Assembly (NCBI RefSeq): GCF_016587415.1
Contig: NZ_BNJI01000001.1
Location: 1,217,501-1,281,500, forward strand
Direction: 5' to 3'
DNA length: 64,000 nucleotides
Source: Ktedonobacter sp. SOSP1-85
GTDB lineage: Bacteria > Chloroflexota > Ktedonobacteria > Ktedonobacterales > Ktedonobacteraceae
Below are positions 34,401 to 43,212 of this stretch, piece after piece. Position 1 is the first letter of the stretch, and each line of letters starts with the position of its first letter. The notes beneath the pieces are model-generated. The model worked only from the letters and a program-made list of their open reading frames with translations. It was not told the origin of the DNA and ran no database searches. The position numbers and the translations under genes are program-made.

Positions 34401-36702
34401 TGGTCGCACGCCGCATCACAAAGATATCAGTATCCTGAAGCCGCTCAATCAGCGGTTCAACAGCGCGTGGATGATAGGTGCCACCCAGAATATTGACCGC
34501 GGAGGCACGCATACGCGTACTCCGCTCAGCATGGGGGCGACTGAGTTCGACCGCGTGATCGACCACAACGGCTCCAAAGCGACCTAGCACCTGGGTCAAA
34601 TGCTTCACCTGCGCCTCATAAGCCACATCATCTACCACATCTTCCAGGAAAGAAAACAGCAAGACTGGAACCACAGCCTTATCAAGCAGCAGCAACAGGT
34701 CATCAACACCCGCCACCATAATCAGTGGTAGGAGTGAGCGATAGACCTCCTGCCCTCCCTCCTCAGCGCAACGCGTGAAGATACGGGCCAACTCTTCGCG
34801 CGCGGCCCGATTGCGTACCGCGATGGAGAGCGCCTCCTCAACGCTTGGCGGGAGCATCACCAGGCGCTTGGCATCAGCCTGGGGTGGCGTCCAGAGCACG
34901 CCAACACATACCAGGGCCAGGGACAAAGCCTGGAGCAGGTGGACACGATTCTCCAGGCCACGCGAGCCGAGCTGCTCGGCCAGCACCAATGGATCATCCA
35001 GCAAGCCCGCCCAGATCGCGACTGGCTCGCTCCAGCGCCCAACGTTTTCCAGGAGTTCCTCGCGGATCTCAGGCTTTGTAGTCTGCTGCTCAGCCGCCTG
35101 GAAGTACTCGGCGACAAAATACTCAGCGATCAGCTCATGCCGAAAGCTCAATACGCCGTTAGGGCTGATATCTATCAGGTCCGCGGTCATCGCGAATTGT
35201 AAGAGCTGCGGCAGGTCGTCGCGCATCTCCTCCAGCGCATCAGGCTCCTCAATATCTGGATAGGGACCCTGGGCAGGATTTTCGTTGAGCCAGATAATAA
35301 GCTCGTCAGCGAAAGCCTCCAGTTCAGCCTCGCGCCAGCGCCCACTGGCGCTCGAAACCGAGAGCTGAATCGCGTTGCGATCATTGGCCCAGCGCGCCGC
35401 GCAGGCCACCACGCTCAAAAAGCGGATCACCAGTTGTTCGCGCAGTTCGCTCCCTTGCCAACGCCCCTGACGCCGCTCACGCGCGACAAGCTGCACAACT
35501 GATTCGCGCAGGAGACGACCACGCGTGTCAATCTGCTTCCCACGCTCGACACCTATCTGATCAATGATCTCCATAAGGGTAAAGAGCATCATTGGATTGG
35601 TGCAGTGGTAGCGCAAGCGGCTACGATCAATCACCTGCATAATCTGACCAGCAGTATGGCGCCAGGGTTGATCCTGAACGACGATATAGCGCTCAATAAA
35701 TTGCTGGATCTGCTCCGGCTGCAAAGGATAAATAGTGGCACAGGCCGCCTGACCGCGCGCGACCAGGCGCATAAACTCGGGCTGCTCACGATAATCAATC
35801 TCGCGACACGTCATTACCAGGCGGTTGTTTGAGTGCAGCATCAGCTCGGCCATTTCGTGGCTCACGTAGGTCAGGTAATTACTATCCACCTCATTAAGGC
35901 CATCACACAGCAGCAGGAGGCGTCCCTGCTGCGCGAGCTGGCGTAAGTACGGAGCCAGGTGCTCCATGCCCGGTAGGTCGCTCTCCTGTAAAAAGCTGAG
36001 CAGGCCAATATTGCTATCAACCCAGGCTTCTTGCGGAACCTCGCTATAGCGCTTGAGATAGAGACTATAGTTCTTCATAGGTACAAATACGGGAATATAG
36101 CCTCGACGAAAGATGAGGCGCCAGGGGTGTGTCACTGCGCGATATTGATAGACGCGCAACGCCATTGTTTTCCCGGCCCCCGGAACCCCAAGAATCAATT
36201 GATGCGCATAGCTCTGCTCTAAGAGATCGAGAATGGAGACGTGTTCGCTCTGCACCGCAATCGTTGGTGCCGTCACTTCATGATGGTTCTGCTCTGCCGT
36301 TGGGCGGATGTTGGCCATAGCCTCCAGGGGCGTGTAGAGGAGTTGAAAGCGTTTCTGGACCTGCTCCACGGCGCGGGCATAGCGCCAGAGCGCATATAAA
36401 CGCGTTCCAAAGAGCGTGCTGCCAAAAGTTGCTATAAACAGGAGGCACAACAAGATCAGCAAGAGAGGCGCGTGCAGAAGCAATGCTAACGCAGAGGAGA
36501 TGCTGGCTCCCCCCGGACGATGCTGGGTATTGAGCAGCAAGAGGGCCAGGACCAGGACCAGCCCCGCTCCCAGCAACACTCCGAAAGCAAAGAGCAGGCT
36601 CCTCAATATCCGCTGTGGTAGCGTGCGTGTCTTGGAGAGCTTACGTGCTTCGCGGCTCCCACGTGGCAAAGGAGGCTGCACGAATGGTTGCTCCTGTAGC
36701 AT
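31423..36702 (-). CDS. membrane-anchored NACHT/STAND NTPase with HEAT repeats and coiled coil
   Basis: About 1759 residues. Two membrane segments lie at 34-57 and 70-93. A NACHT NTPase follows: Walker A GVPGAGKT at 172-179, Walker B LLLLCDGLNEVD at 262-273, and a sensor-like LVMTCREIDYR. A winged-helix/helical region ends with LSFRHELIAEYFVAEYF. Residues about 640-1480 hold many HEAT/PBS-lyase-type repeats (for example VEPLIERLQDTDIFVMRRAT), and 1640-1745 is a coiled coil. STAND NTPases oligomerise on ligand binding and trigger signalling or cell death; ligand and effector are unknown here. MLQEQPF at 36702 is the likely start; upstream in-frame codons to 36786 look unnatural, but the ribosome binding site is weak. 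Confidence 0.88.
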   Translation of the reverse strand: MLQEQPFVQPPLPRGSREARKLSKTRTLPQRILRSLLFAFGVLLGAGLVLVLALLLLNTQHRPGGASISSALALLLHAPLLLILLCLLFIATFGSTLFGTRLYALWRYARAVEQVQKRFQLLYTPLEAMANIRPTAEQNHHEVTAPTIAVQSEHVSILDLLEQSYAHQLILGVPGAGKTMALRVYQYRAVTHPWRLIFRRGYIPVFVPMKNYSLYLKRYSEVPQEAWVDSNIGLLSFLQESDLPGMEHLAPYLRQLAQQGRLLLLCDGLNEVDSNYLTYVSHEMAELMLHSNNRLVMTCREIDYREQPEFMRLVARGQAACATIYPLQPEQIQQFIERYIVVQDQPWRHTAGQIMQVIDRSRLRYHCTNPMMLFTLMEIIDQIGVERGKQIDTRGRLLRESVVQLVARERRQGRWQGSELREQLVIRFLSVVACAARWANDRNAIQLSVSSASGRWREAELEAFADELIIWLNENPAQGPYPDIEEPDALEEMRDDLPQLLQFAMTADLIDISPNGVLSFRHELIAEYFVAEYFQAAEQQTTKPEIREELLENVGRWSEPVAIWAGLLDDPLVLAEQLGSRGLENRVHLLQALSLALVCVGVLWTPPQADAKRLVMLPPSVEEALSIAVRNRAAREELARIFTRCAEEGGQEVYRSLLPLIMVAGVDDLLLLLDKAVVPVLLFSFLEDVVDDVAYEAQVKHLTQVLGRFGAVVVDHAVELSRPHAERSTRMRASAVNILGGTYHPRAVEPLIERLQDTDIFVMRRATNALYRLGPELTLKRLLQVVEQRDATVATVYMHLAALAILERFMSGQDVQRRVTQMQYLRTVEAIVPMLTSNYQQEPQTQQRARDILVRQALQEEGASSRADRGEKVIDALLLYLPSQNEVAVGNVVQALRAIGPLTTPKLLPFLRQPSEEVRLRVLDVLKETRDLEALPDVLQLLAEAGPSLARRVSETLYAYAPDSIPGLLESILHAAREDSAERAASILKLIGEPAIAPMIEALSPIVPGRTRILVQVLADMHATQAVTRFIELVQTPPDEPLLTIALVRALGQFREQHVVSPLLQMLTSTHPQILEEAIEALSQLGEVALPALIDALDTSHSSQQVQRVQRAILGMNPFPGEELIEALALSSDSQASALLTIFRMRADKSADVLVQHLLYPDQRVQSYLYQALEELPGVAVVSALINGLAQPALREPLSPLLLKHPDVAIARLVELLGAEDLGEVAAELLPRFGPGILRPLVEGLDDRRQVACTRAQEVIVALVHQHGDTQAMLTALVKLFALILPDRVREVLFYVLTNELAAISLPALLEGLETAQLLEGVAEALKRLVYLQEHRERVLDSLVEALKDDERRRGAMLTLVQIGAPVVPKMGELIISHDAMLVRASKEVLRDLGVIALPFIMSALSDYTSLERREAALEVFNTMSPQNIKEQLVTQLSHDDPSDMGMAVTLLLQRIMGESDAFGDRAMVADLIAHIQTHTEETTNLRLLALLLLLGEPLIVTPLLQALDSDPRQSKLLTALFLLLGRSAQDEALQVFKRGETALELREELAAVLGMSTMSGVIQEYAQSTHLYGPGASRPGMQQIERLSVALRALGGLLAGGQWDVPRLRELRERIPEGAPEHELFSILLGVRYGPQIQQLKRALRDEQETHEKQILLVMQQAQVEKERADKLDSQLEELKQEHTEREGDLERGKRERQKMQGNITQLTRENDSLSARLEQMTRERDSLQRERDTLSGQLRAFTGEPSSSADTRRSKRR

Positions 36703-37173
36703 AGTGACCCAGAAACCTTTCGTAGCAATATGGTAAAAACAGTATAGCCCAGTTTTTGATTCTGAACAAGCACGCATGTAGGCCATTACGGTAAAACACG
36801 CCAGGGAAGCTCAGCCATGTGGTATCATCATCAATGCGAGCATCTCCCGGTCGCACTTCCTGAGTTTGCCAAACGTACACGTTGTCACCAGCATTATCAT
36901 GAAAAGAGTGTTACAAATATCCGCCTGGAGCGATCTTTATAATAGGGGACAAAGAGCTAACTTTCCGCAATCTCTCGCGCATCTCAGGGATAGCACTACA
37001 CTCGCATGCTAGACATCGATGTCTACAGGGCTGGTCCTCTATGTTGCTGAGACCATCAGACGCATAGGCGCGTTAGAGATAATAGAGCAACCTTTTTCGG
37101 GCTTCTCATATTTATAGTATTATATACTACTATTTACGAAGAAAAAGATTTTAGCGAAAGGGCTCGCCCGTTT
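36703..37173. other. divergent intergenic region, no gene seen
   Basis: About 470 bp between the NACHT gene (minus) and the GH3 gene (plus). An AT-rich near-palindrome (TAGTATTATATACTA, about 37117-37131) just upstream of the GH3 leader could be an operator or a -10 element. Nothing else was recognised. Confidence 0.4.
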
Positions 37174-38744
37174 ATGCCTCATATGAACTCCCGGCCATTA
37201 GAGGGACAGCCGTCACGCAAGCATGCTCCCCCTGGGATACCAATGCCAACAAGAAATAATGCCAGTTCACAGACGCGGCCCACTTTTCAGGCTGGCACAC
37301 AGCCGCCAGCACCGGGTCCAGATGAAATTGATACACATGTCTACCCTGTTGTTCCTCGCCCGGCAAGCCCCGGTGCGCTTTCACGCTTTAAAGACAAAGT
37401 AGCCGCCGCACAACATAAAGCGCGACTCGCGACCCTGGAAACCATCAAAACATCATCCCTTCCCTCCTCTCCATCTGGCGGGACACTCTCCTGGCGCAAA
37501 GTGGCCATCCTCCTCCCTTTGCTACTCATTGTGCTTTTTCATGCGCTCTCCCTGGGTGGAGCACAATTTGCGGGTCCCCAGGGCTGGGCCTCACTGCTCG
37601 GAGATCCCGTCAGCTCCAATAACCCTGACCTACTCCACACTATTAATAAGCAGTTACAGGCCAATCAGAAAAACCAGCAGCATGTAAGCATTACGCCTCA
37701 GCAGTACATTGACACAATTCTACATAACATGACGATTGAGCAAAAAATTGGTCAAATGATGCTGGTGCAATTCACGGGTGCGACCTACACATCAGACATT
37801 AGCACGATGGTCAGCCAGTATGGAGTAGGGGCGGTACTGATCTTCTACGCCAATGGCAACATCATCGATAAAGGCCAGCTCAAGGGGCTCATTCAGCAGA
37901 TGCAGAGCAATAGTACCATCCCCATGGCCGTCTCCATCGATCAGGAAGGCGGCTATGTCGACCGCTTAGCCCAACTTGATGGAATGCGACCCTCCGCCGC
38001 CACCATCGGAGCCTCCAATGACCCTGCCAAGGCCAAAGCAGCGGGCCAGCAGGACGCCCAGGACCTGCTCTCCTATGGCATCAATATGAATCTAGCCCCG
38101 GTCGTCGACGTTGATATGCTGCCCTATTCTGAAATGCACATTGACCAGCGAACCTTTGGCACCACGCCAGAACAGGTGACGCAGATGGCTGGCGCATATT
38201 TAGATGGTTTGCAGGCGGGGGAAAGGTCGTCGGCACCCTCAAGCATTTCCCCGGCTTGGGCCGCTCGGCAACTGATCCTCATTTTGCGATCCCGCAAATT
38301 ACCGCCTCGAAGAGTGAGCTCGAACAGGTCGATTGGGCGCCCTACCGCACCTTGATCAAGCAAAACAAGGTCCAGTCCATCATGGTCACCCATGAGATTC
38401 TCGACGCTATCGATCCAACCCAGCCTTCGACGCTCTCACCCAAGGTCATCAAGAATATCCTCCGCGATGAATTTGGCTTCAAGGGCGTCATTATGACAGA
38501 TAGCCTGACAATGAAAGGCATCACAAACTACGTCTCTCAGTCTCAGGCAGCCGCTCTGGCCATCGCAGCAGGCTGCGACCTGCTGATGGGTGCCTCCAGT
38601 GCCAGCCAGGTCGCCTCCATGATTGAAGGCATCAAGCAAGCGCTCCATGATGGCACCATTACCCAGCAGCACATCGATGACTCTGTGCGCCGTATTTTGC
38701 TCATGAAATATCAGATGGGGCTTCTTGCCTTACCAAAAAACTAA
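37174..38744 (+). pseudogene. nagZ: GH3 beta-N-acetylhexosaminidase (NagZ-like), frameshifted
   Basis: Together the two frames encode about 523 residues. The parts are a disordered N-terminal 105 residues, one membrane segment (VAILLPLLLIVLFHALSLGG) and a GH3 catalytic domain outside the membrane. Visible motifs are MTIEQKIGQMMLVQF, AVSIDQEGGYVDRL, KHFPGLGRSATDPHF and the nucleophile aspartate in VIMTDSLTMKGI. The reading frame breaks in the GGGGG at 38217-38221: frame 1 continues to a false stop at 38355, whereas the proper sequence (GKVVGTLKHFPGLG) lies in the frame that ends at 38744. Adding one G restores the gene. This may be a sequencing error rather than a true pseudogene. In the family it trims N-acetylglucosamine from peptidoglycan or glycans. 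Confidence 0.85.
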
Positions 38745-38766
38745 CTGACCTCTTATGTAATGTATT

Positions 38767-38820
38767 TGGGTAGTGGGTGTGGTGCGTGCTGCCACCAGCA
38801 CGCACCACACCCACTACCCA
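38767..38820. repeat. perfect inverted repeat (25-bp arms, 4-nt loop)
   Basis: Arms 38767-38791 and 38796-38820 are exact complements about CCAC, 23 bp after the GH3 stop. A dispersed GC-rich repeat (38818-38844) abuts it. Confidence 0.93.
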
Positions 38821-38844
38821 GGCGAGCGCCACAGGCACGAGAAG
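38818..38844 (-). repeat. dispersed GC-rich 27-bp repeat, copy 2
   Basis: Reverse complement of the element at 8794-8820 with 24 of 27 positions identical; it begins at the edge of the long hairpin. Confidence 0.55.
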
Positions 38845-38902
38845 CCATGCCAAAGATGTGCGCATCGGATTACAGAATACACCTGTGAAAGGGATTCTTT
38901 AT

Positions 38903-39367
38903 ATGCTTAGCACCAGTACCAGGGCGCCAGAGAAAAGGGCAGCGCAAAAGATCAGTAAAGAAAAATATATAGACACAGCCATTATTGCCTGTGTAGTCCT
39001 TGAAACTATTATTGTGACGCTGGCGCTTATTCCGGCGCAGCTATGGACACGCTTGCTCCCCCAATCGAGTGGGGCGGCACTCAATGGTCCATTTCCGGCC
39101 TCCATCGCGCCTCTGATTACGGCCCTCCTGTATCTCCTTCCTGCGATCATTGGTTTTCTCTGCCGCAACTGGCAAAAGGCCTTGCTTTTCGCGACCCTGC
39201 CCGCCTGGATCGGCCTGGGGCTTTTTCTGATTGCCGCGACCTCAAAAGTAGGAATCTTCTATCTTGTCTCAACCGACCATGTAACCGAAAATGTCAGCGT
39301 GCTGGAACTCTTCGCGGCATTGGGAAGTATGGGCTGGTTAGCAAGACAAATCTTTAAATTGAGATAA
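38903..39367 (+). CDS. small four-helix membrane protein of unknown function
   Basis: A 154-residue protein with about four membrane segments (TAIIACVVLETIIVTLALIP, a stretch after IAPLITALLYLL, LLFATLPAWIGLGLFLIAA, and LELFAALGSMGWLA) and a basic N-terminus. The ATG follows AAAGGG; an upstream in-frame reading from 38777 runs through the long hairpin and is rejected. The flippase gene starts 8 bp downstream, so the two are an operon and this protein may assist the flippase. Family not recognised. Confidence 0.75.
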   Translation: MLSTSTRAPEKRAAQKISKEKYIDTAIIACVVLETIIVTLALIPAQLWTRLLPQSSGAALNGPFPASIAPLITALLYLLPAIIGFLCRNWQKALLFATLPAWIGLGLFLIAATSKVGIFYLVSTDHVTENVSVLELFAALGSMGWLARQIFKLR

Positions 39368-39375
39368 AATAGATC

Positions 39376-41205
39376 ATGCACAAGACGACGTTCAAACGTT
39401 TACGACTCATACGTCTAAACGCATTATCGCAGCATGAGCTATTGACATCAATGGAAGAAAAAAACTACATAGCAACACACTCTGAACAAAATGCGAAAAA
39501 GGAAATTCATCAGCGGGAGGAGCAAGCAGAACTTCAGATAGGCCAGGCGCCCATACATGAGCAGCCATTGGCATCCGTCCACCAGGCGCAAACTGAGGAA
39601 GAGGCCAGGAGCTTGCTACAACGCACACCCAATAGTTATCTCTTAAACCAGGCTTATGGCTTATGGGTCTATATTTCGTGGTTCCTCCTGACTATTATTT
39701 TGACGAGTAAACTTCCCAAAGAGCAGTATGGTATTTATGCAGATGTTACCACGGCCTATAACACGATCTTGTATATAGTGGCTTTCGGCTTTGAAGATGC
39801 GACCTATACCTATATCCCTCGCGTCTTTGCCGAGCATGGGCGTGCTTCGGCTGGCTGGCTTATTCGCCGTCTTGTGGGTCTGCGTATCCTGGTGTTGGTT
39901 GTGGTGAGCGTGCTTTTGCTCTACAGCCTGCCAGCCCTGGCCACACTCATCGATCAATTGCACATTCCAGGCAGCCAGGGGACAGTCACGGCCCTGCGCG
40001 ACCCCTATTTGCGCACCAACCTGGCTCCTTTGACCATCTATATTTTTGGTAGCAGCGTCGCCAGCCTGTTAACGGCGCTCTGTACTGGCCTGATGCGCAT
40101 GCGCATTGTCTTTATCCTTGGCAGCCTGGTCCAGGTAGCGCTGCTGATTTTTGGCTATATCCTGCTCCAACTGGGCTGGGGAGTCAATGGCGTGCTGTGG
40201 ATGCTGGGCATCGTCTCGCTGCTCCAGATGGTAGGCTATCTTATCTGGTTGACACCCTTCCTCTTCCAGCGAGGCGCTACTGACAGCATTAAAAGCATTT
40301 ACAAGCAACCACTGCGCCCCCTGTTCACCCTTGGGATGAATGCCTGGCTGACTAACCTGGTTTCGGGCGCGCTCCTCAAGCAGGTCTCTATCAATCTGCT
40401 GAAAATTTTCGCAGTTGGGTTAATCGAAATTGGCTACTTCAACCTGGCCTTCCAGCTTGCGGATGCCGCAAATCTCTTGCTGGTGGCCGGTTTTGGTGGT
40501 GTCGCAGGCTCGGCCCTGGCGGCGGCCTTCATCGGCAAGAACCATGAGCGTCTCTCCCTCTCCTGGCAGGCCCTAATAAAAATCGAGACCCTCCTGGCCG
40601 CTCCAGGACTCATTTTCTGTCTCTTTAGCGCCAATAACCTGGCCACCGCGCTCTACTCCCATCGCTATAGTGATGTGGGACTGCTCCTCGGCATCTTTGT
40701 CTTCTTCAACCTGCTGATGCGCGTCCTGGGAACCTATATTCACCAGCCCACGCTCTACGTCGTCGGAAAGGCCCCACTGGCCGTGCTCAGCCAGTGGATA
40801 GGGTTGGGCATCGTCATTGTGATGGGCACGGTTCTTATCGGGCTCTTGCATATGGGAGCCGCTGGCGCGCTGATTGCCGATGGCGTGGGGCGCCTCGCCA
40901 CAGGTCTATTGATGCTCTTCTTTCTGCGCAAAGATCTGCCACGCAAATATCCCCTGGCCTTCACCCTGCGCTTCCTGGCCTCGCTGGTGCTGGCTGCCAT
41001 TCCCAGTACACTCTGGCTCACCCTGTTCTGGCAGCCCAGTAACCGCCTGGTCCTGCTTGGCTCGCTGGGAATCTCGGGAGTGCTCTTCCTCGCCTGCTGT
41101 ATTGGCATACTACGTCTCCTCAAGCCGCTCAATCAGCAGGACATCACCTTGCTTAAGAGCATCAAGCCGGGACTGGTCAAATACTTGCGCCATTTTGCAC
41201 GCTAA
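39376..41205 (+). CDS. polysaccharide/oligosaccharide flippase (MVF/Wzx-like)
   Basis: A 609-residue membrane protein with about 14 hydrophobic segments after a hydrophilic N-terminus of roughly 90 residues. The opening NSYLLNQAYGLWVYISWFLL and repeated two-helix units match the Wzx/MurJ-type oligosaccharide flippase superfamily, which moves lipid-linked sugars across the membrane. The N-terminus is longer than usual, and an internal ATG at 39451 is an alternative start; neither has a strong ribosome binding site. A 3' relic of a related gene lies at 63331-63413. It serves the surface-polysaccharide genes further right. Confidence 0.87.
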   Translation: MHKTTFKRLRLIRLNALSQHELLTSMEEKNYIATHSEQNAKKEIHQREEQAELQIGQAPIHEQPLASVHQAQTEEEARSLLQRTPNSYLLNQAYGLWVYISWFLLTIILTSKLPKEQYGIYADVTTAYNTILYIVAFGFEDATYTYIPRVFAEHGRASAGWLIRRLVGLRILVLVVVSVLLLYSLPALATLIDQLHIPGSQGTVTALRDPYLRTNLAPLTIYIFGSSVASLLTALCTGLMRMRIVFILGSLVQVALLIFGYILLQLGWGVNGVLWMLGIVSLLQMVGYLIWLTPFLFQRGATDSIKSIYKQPLRPLFTLGMNAWLTNLVSGALLKQVSINLLKIFAVGLIEIGYFNLAFQLADAANLLLVAGFGGVAGSALAAAFIGKNHERLSLSWQALIKIETLLAAPGLIFCLFSANNLATALYSHRYSDVGLLLGIFVFFNLLMRVLGTYIHQPTLYVVGKAPLAVLSQWIGLGIVIVMGTVLIGLLHMGAAGALIADGVGRLATGLLMLFFLRKDLPRKYPLAFTLRFLASLVLAAIPSTLWLTLFWQPSNRLVLLGSLGISGVLFLACCIGILRLLKPLNQQDITLLKSIKPGLVKYLRHFAR

Positions 41206-41206
41206 A

Positions 41207-41273
41207 GAACCCTATAAAAAAGCAACTCCTGCCAGGTAAAAAATCTAGCAGGAGTTGCTTTTTTATAGGGTTC
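41207..41273. terminator. bidirectional intrinsic terminator with 26-bp perfect arms
   Basis: Arms 41207-41232 and 41248-41273 are exact complements and include A6 on the left and T6 on the right, giving a U-tract after the core hairpin in each direction. It separates the convergent flippase and YdjM-HNH genes. Confidence 0.93.
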
Positions 41274-41325
41274 TCACAACACTTGGCTATAACTCTATAG
41301 AACTGGAGCGAGGTCAGACATAACT

Positions 41326-41880
41326 TTAAGATATGCCAATGAGCTTGGGCTTGTGTGCGAGGCTATGCGCCTCTTCGTGGCATGTTGGACAGAGAACAAT
41401 AAAATGCTGAGGATTGTAACGGTCGAGCAAATTGCTGGCGAAATGGATCGTGTGCAATTGCAATCCATCGTAGTGTTGACCGCATTCGGGGCAAATAGAT
41501 TGAGCCTGCTCACTCAGCGTACGTTTCAGGTTATTCATCTGAGTGGCGTGGACCAGGTCCAGACTGACGTGAAAAAGGAAACCGGCCAGGATTAGCCAGA
41601 GAAGCTTTGAGCGGGTGCGTACAGCTACTACCAAGAGAATACCCAGGATAAGCGGATGATGCAAGAGTCGTGCCTGTGGCAATTGGGGAGGGTCAGCCTG
41701 ACCAAAATAACGCACTGCGGCTCGCAGACTGAGTGTACGTTGTGTCACGGAGTACCAGAGATAGTGATCAACATCAATAAGCACACTGGATGCCAGCGGA
41801 ATCCAGCCGTCTTTTTTCAGCCACGGGAAAGCAACAAGCGCTGCCGCCGTTGATAACTTTATATGTTCTTGAATGCGCAT
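41326..41880 (-). CDS. YdjM-like membrane protein fused to an HNH-type zinc module
   Basis: A 184-residue protein. The N-terminal part has the IDVDHYLWY motif and RLLHHPL typical of YdjM/DUF457 membrane-bound metal-dependent hydrolases, with three or four membrane segments. Residues 130-178 carry CPECGQHYDGLQLHTIHF, then a conserved asparagine, and FIVLCPTCHEEAH, the layout of HNH nucleases (CxxC, H, N, CxxCHxxxH). The first H of the usual HH pair is followed by T. A nuclease-like module tethered to a membrane hydrolase is an unusual combination. The next gene upstream (75 residues) lies 30 bp away on the same strand. Confidence 0.7.
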   Translation of the reverse strand: MRIQEHIKLSTAAALVAFPWLKKDGWIPLASSVLIDVDHYLWYSVTQRTLSLRAAVRYFGQADPPQLPQARLLHHPLILGILLVVAVRTRSKLLWLILAGFLFHVSLDLVHATQMNNLKRTLSEQAQSICPECGQHYDGLQLHTIHFASNLLDRYNPQHFIVLCPTCHEEAHSLAHKPKLIGIS

Positions 41881-41910
41881 TGGTATATCTAATCAATATC
41901 CTTCCTAAAT

Positions 41911-42138
41911 TTAAGGTTTTGTATTATTGCTCGATTCAGTTTCCACCTCTTCTTTGAAGGTGCCTTTCAATTTCGGCTCTGATTCATATCGAGGTAAATC
42001 TATTACTTTCTGGTAAATATTGATAAATGTTGAGAGTCCAGCAACCTCATCAGGAGTCATATCAAAACTGATTCCTGCTGAGTGGGTAAGGATTAAGTTT
42101 GTCCCTTCTATATGGAACTTATATTTTCCGATACGCAT
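41911..42138 (-). CDS. small hypothetical protein (75 aa)
   Basis: A hydrophilic 75-residue protein starting MRIGKYKFHIEGTNLIL. The ATG is preceded by AAGGAGTC at good spacing, which is the main support. The N-terminal half could form a small beta-rich domain; the C-terminus is acidic and disordered. It probably shares a transcript with the YdjM-HNH gene 30 bp downstream. No family recognised. Confidence 0.6.
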   Translation of the reverse strand: MRIGKYKFHIEGTNLILTHSAGISFDMTPDEVAGLSTFINIYQKVIDLPRYESEPKLKGTFKEEVETESSNNTKP

Positions 42139-42728
42139 GGCAATCCTGACTCCTTATCTGCATACGGATGCACAAATACGAAATTTTATCATGAACGCCA
42201 CATTCCGCAGGGTAATTGACAGAAAAGTGAAAAGTAGGGTGGACCATTGTTTCCAGATTACAATCAATATCCTTTTACTGGCCCGTGAGGGTTCATTCTT
42301 CTGTTTTTTCAAACTCCTGCTTGTCACGATAAACCTGGTCCTGTTCAGATTCCAAGTAACTGACAACGATTATAATGGAAGTATCTGTCTGTTAAATGTA
42401 CCTAGAAATACCTGCATTTACAACTTTCTAATGTATCAAGCCAACATACTTTGGTATCAAGGCTTGTGAGAAACCAATAGAGCTGTTGGAAAGTTCTGGG
42501 AAGAGAAAAAGAAGCTTGTTTGTGAGCATGAGTATGTCGCAGAGCTGGCATAGAAAGATGGGGGGACGTTGCTGCCGTTGTGAAGCGAGAAGAGAGATAT
42601 AGGAAAATTGTATCTCTCTTCTCACTCAACTGTATTTACCTGGAATGAGGTTGCTTGCGAATCTAGCAAAGTGTAACAACCTGGACGGGAGGTGATAAAT
42701 GTAACCTTCAAAAATTGTTGATGTGAGT
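42139..42728. other. gene-free region with a 13-bp hairpin
   Basis: About 590 bp of AT-rich sequence. The only structure seen is an inverted repeat, GAGAAGAGAGATA (42587-42599) and TATCTCTCTTCTC (42611-42623), some 105 bp beyond the end of the zinc-ribbon gene. Short open frames here lack ribosome binding sites. Confidence 0.45.
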
Positions 42729-43001
42729 TTATGACATCGTCGAAACTTTTTTGCCAGCATCTATAAGGCCAAATTTTTTGATTGTCTTATAGAGCCAGCC
42801 AGCTGTTGGGCCGGTATCCACTTTCTTGCTGGTCTCAATCAAAAATGAAGGAGTCAGGGGAGACGGAGCGAGTTTGCTTGATTCACGTATTGTGGACAGT
42901 TCATTATAATGTTGAAAAGCCCAGTATATATTGATCCTGCACATAGCACAATTTTTCACGTCATTTTCATTCATTGCTCCGCATTGTGGACATTCTATCA
43001 T
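42729..43001 (-). CDS. small zinc-ribbon protein
   Basis: A 90-residue protein. It begins MIECPQCGAMNENDVKNCAM and so has two CxxC knuckles, followed by a helix (INIYWAFQHYNELSTIRES) and a disordered tail without a membrane segment. The ATG at 43001 follows AAAGGAAA; an extension upstream to 43148 is unlike protein. Free-standing zinc ribbons of this type are abundant in these genomes. Function unknown. Confidence 0.7.
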   Translation of the reverse strand: MIECPQCGAMNENDVKNCAMCRINIYWAFQHYNELSTIRESSKLAPSPLTPSFLIETSKKVDTGPTAGWLYKTIKKFGLIDAGKKVSTMS

Positions 43002-43212
43002 GGCTGTTTCCTTTCTAGTAGTTGGATAAATACAAAACAAGAACCAAGCGGCAAAGAAATGCTGCAGATCTGCCTGGCTCTCCCCCACTTTGCGTAATGC
43101 TGAGGTGAGGACATAAGGCTCGCAACAGTAAACATGTGGTGAAAACACTTTATGTACGCGCGACTCTTACGTATGATAGAGCTTTCACGGAAAATGCGGG
43201 TGGGCCTTTGCT

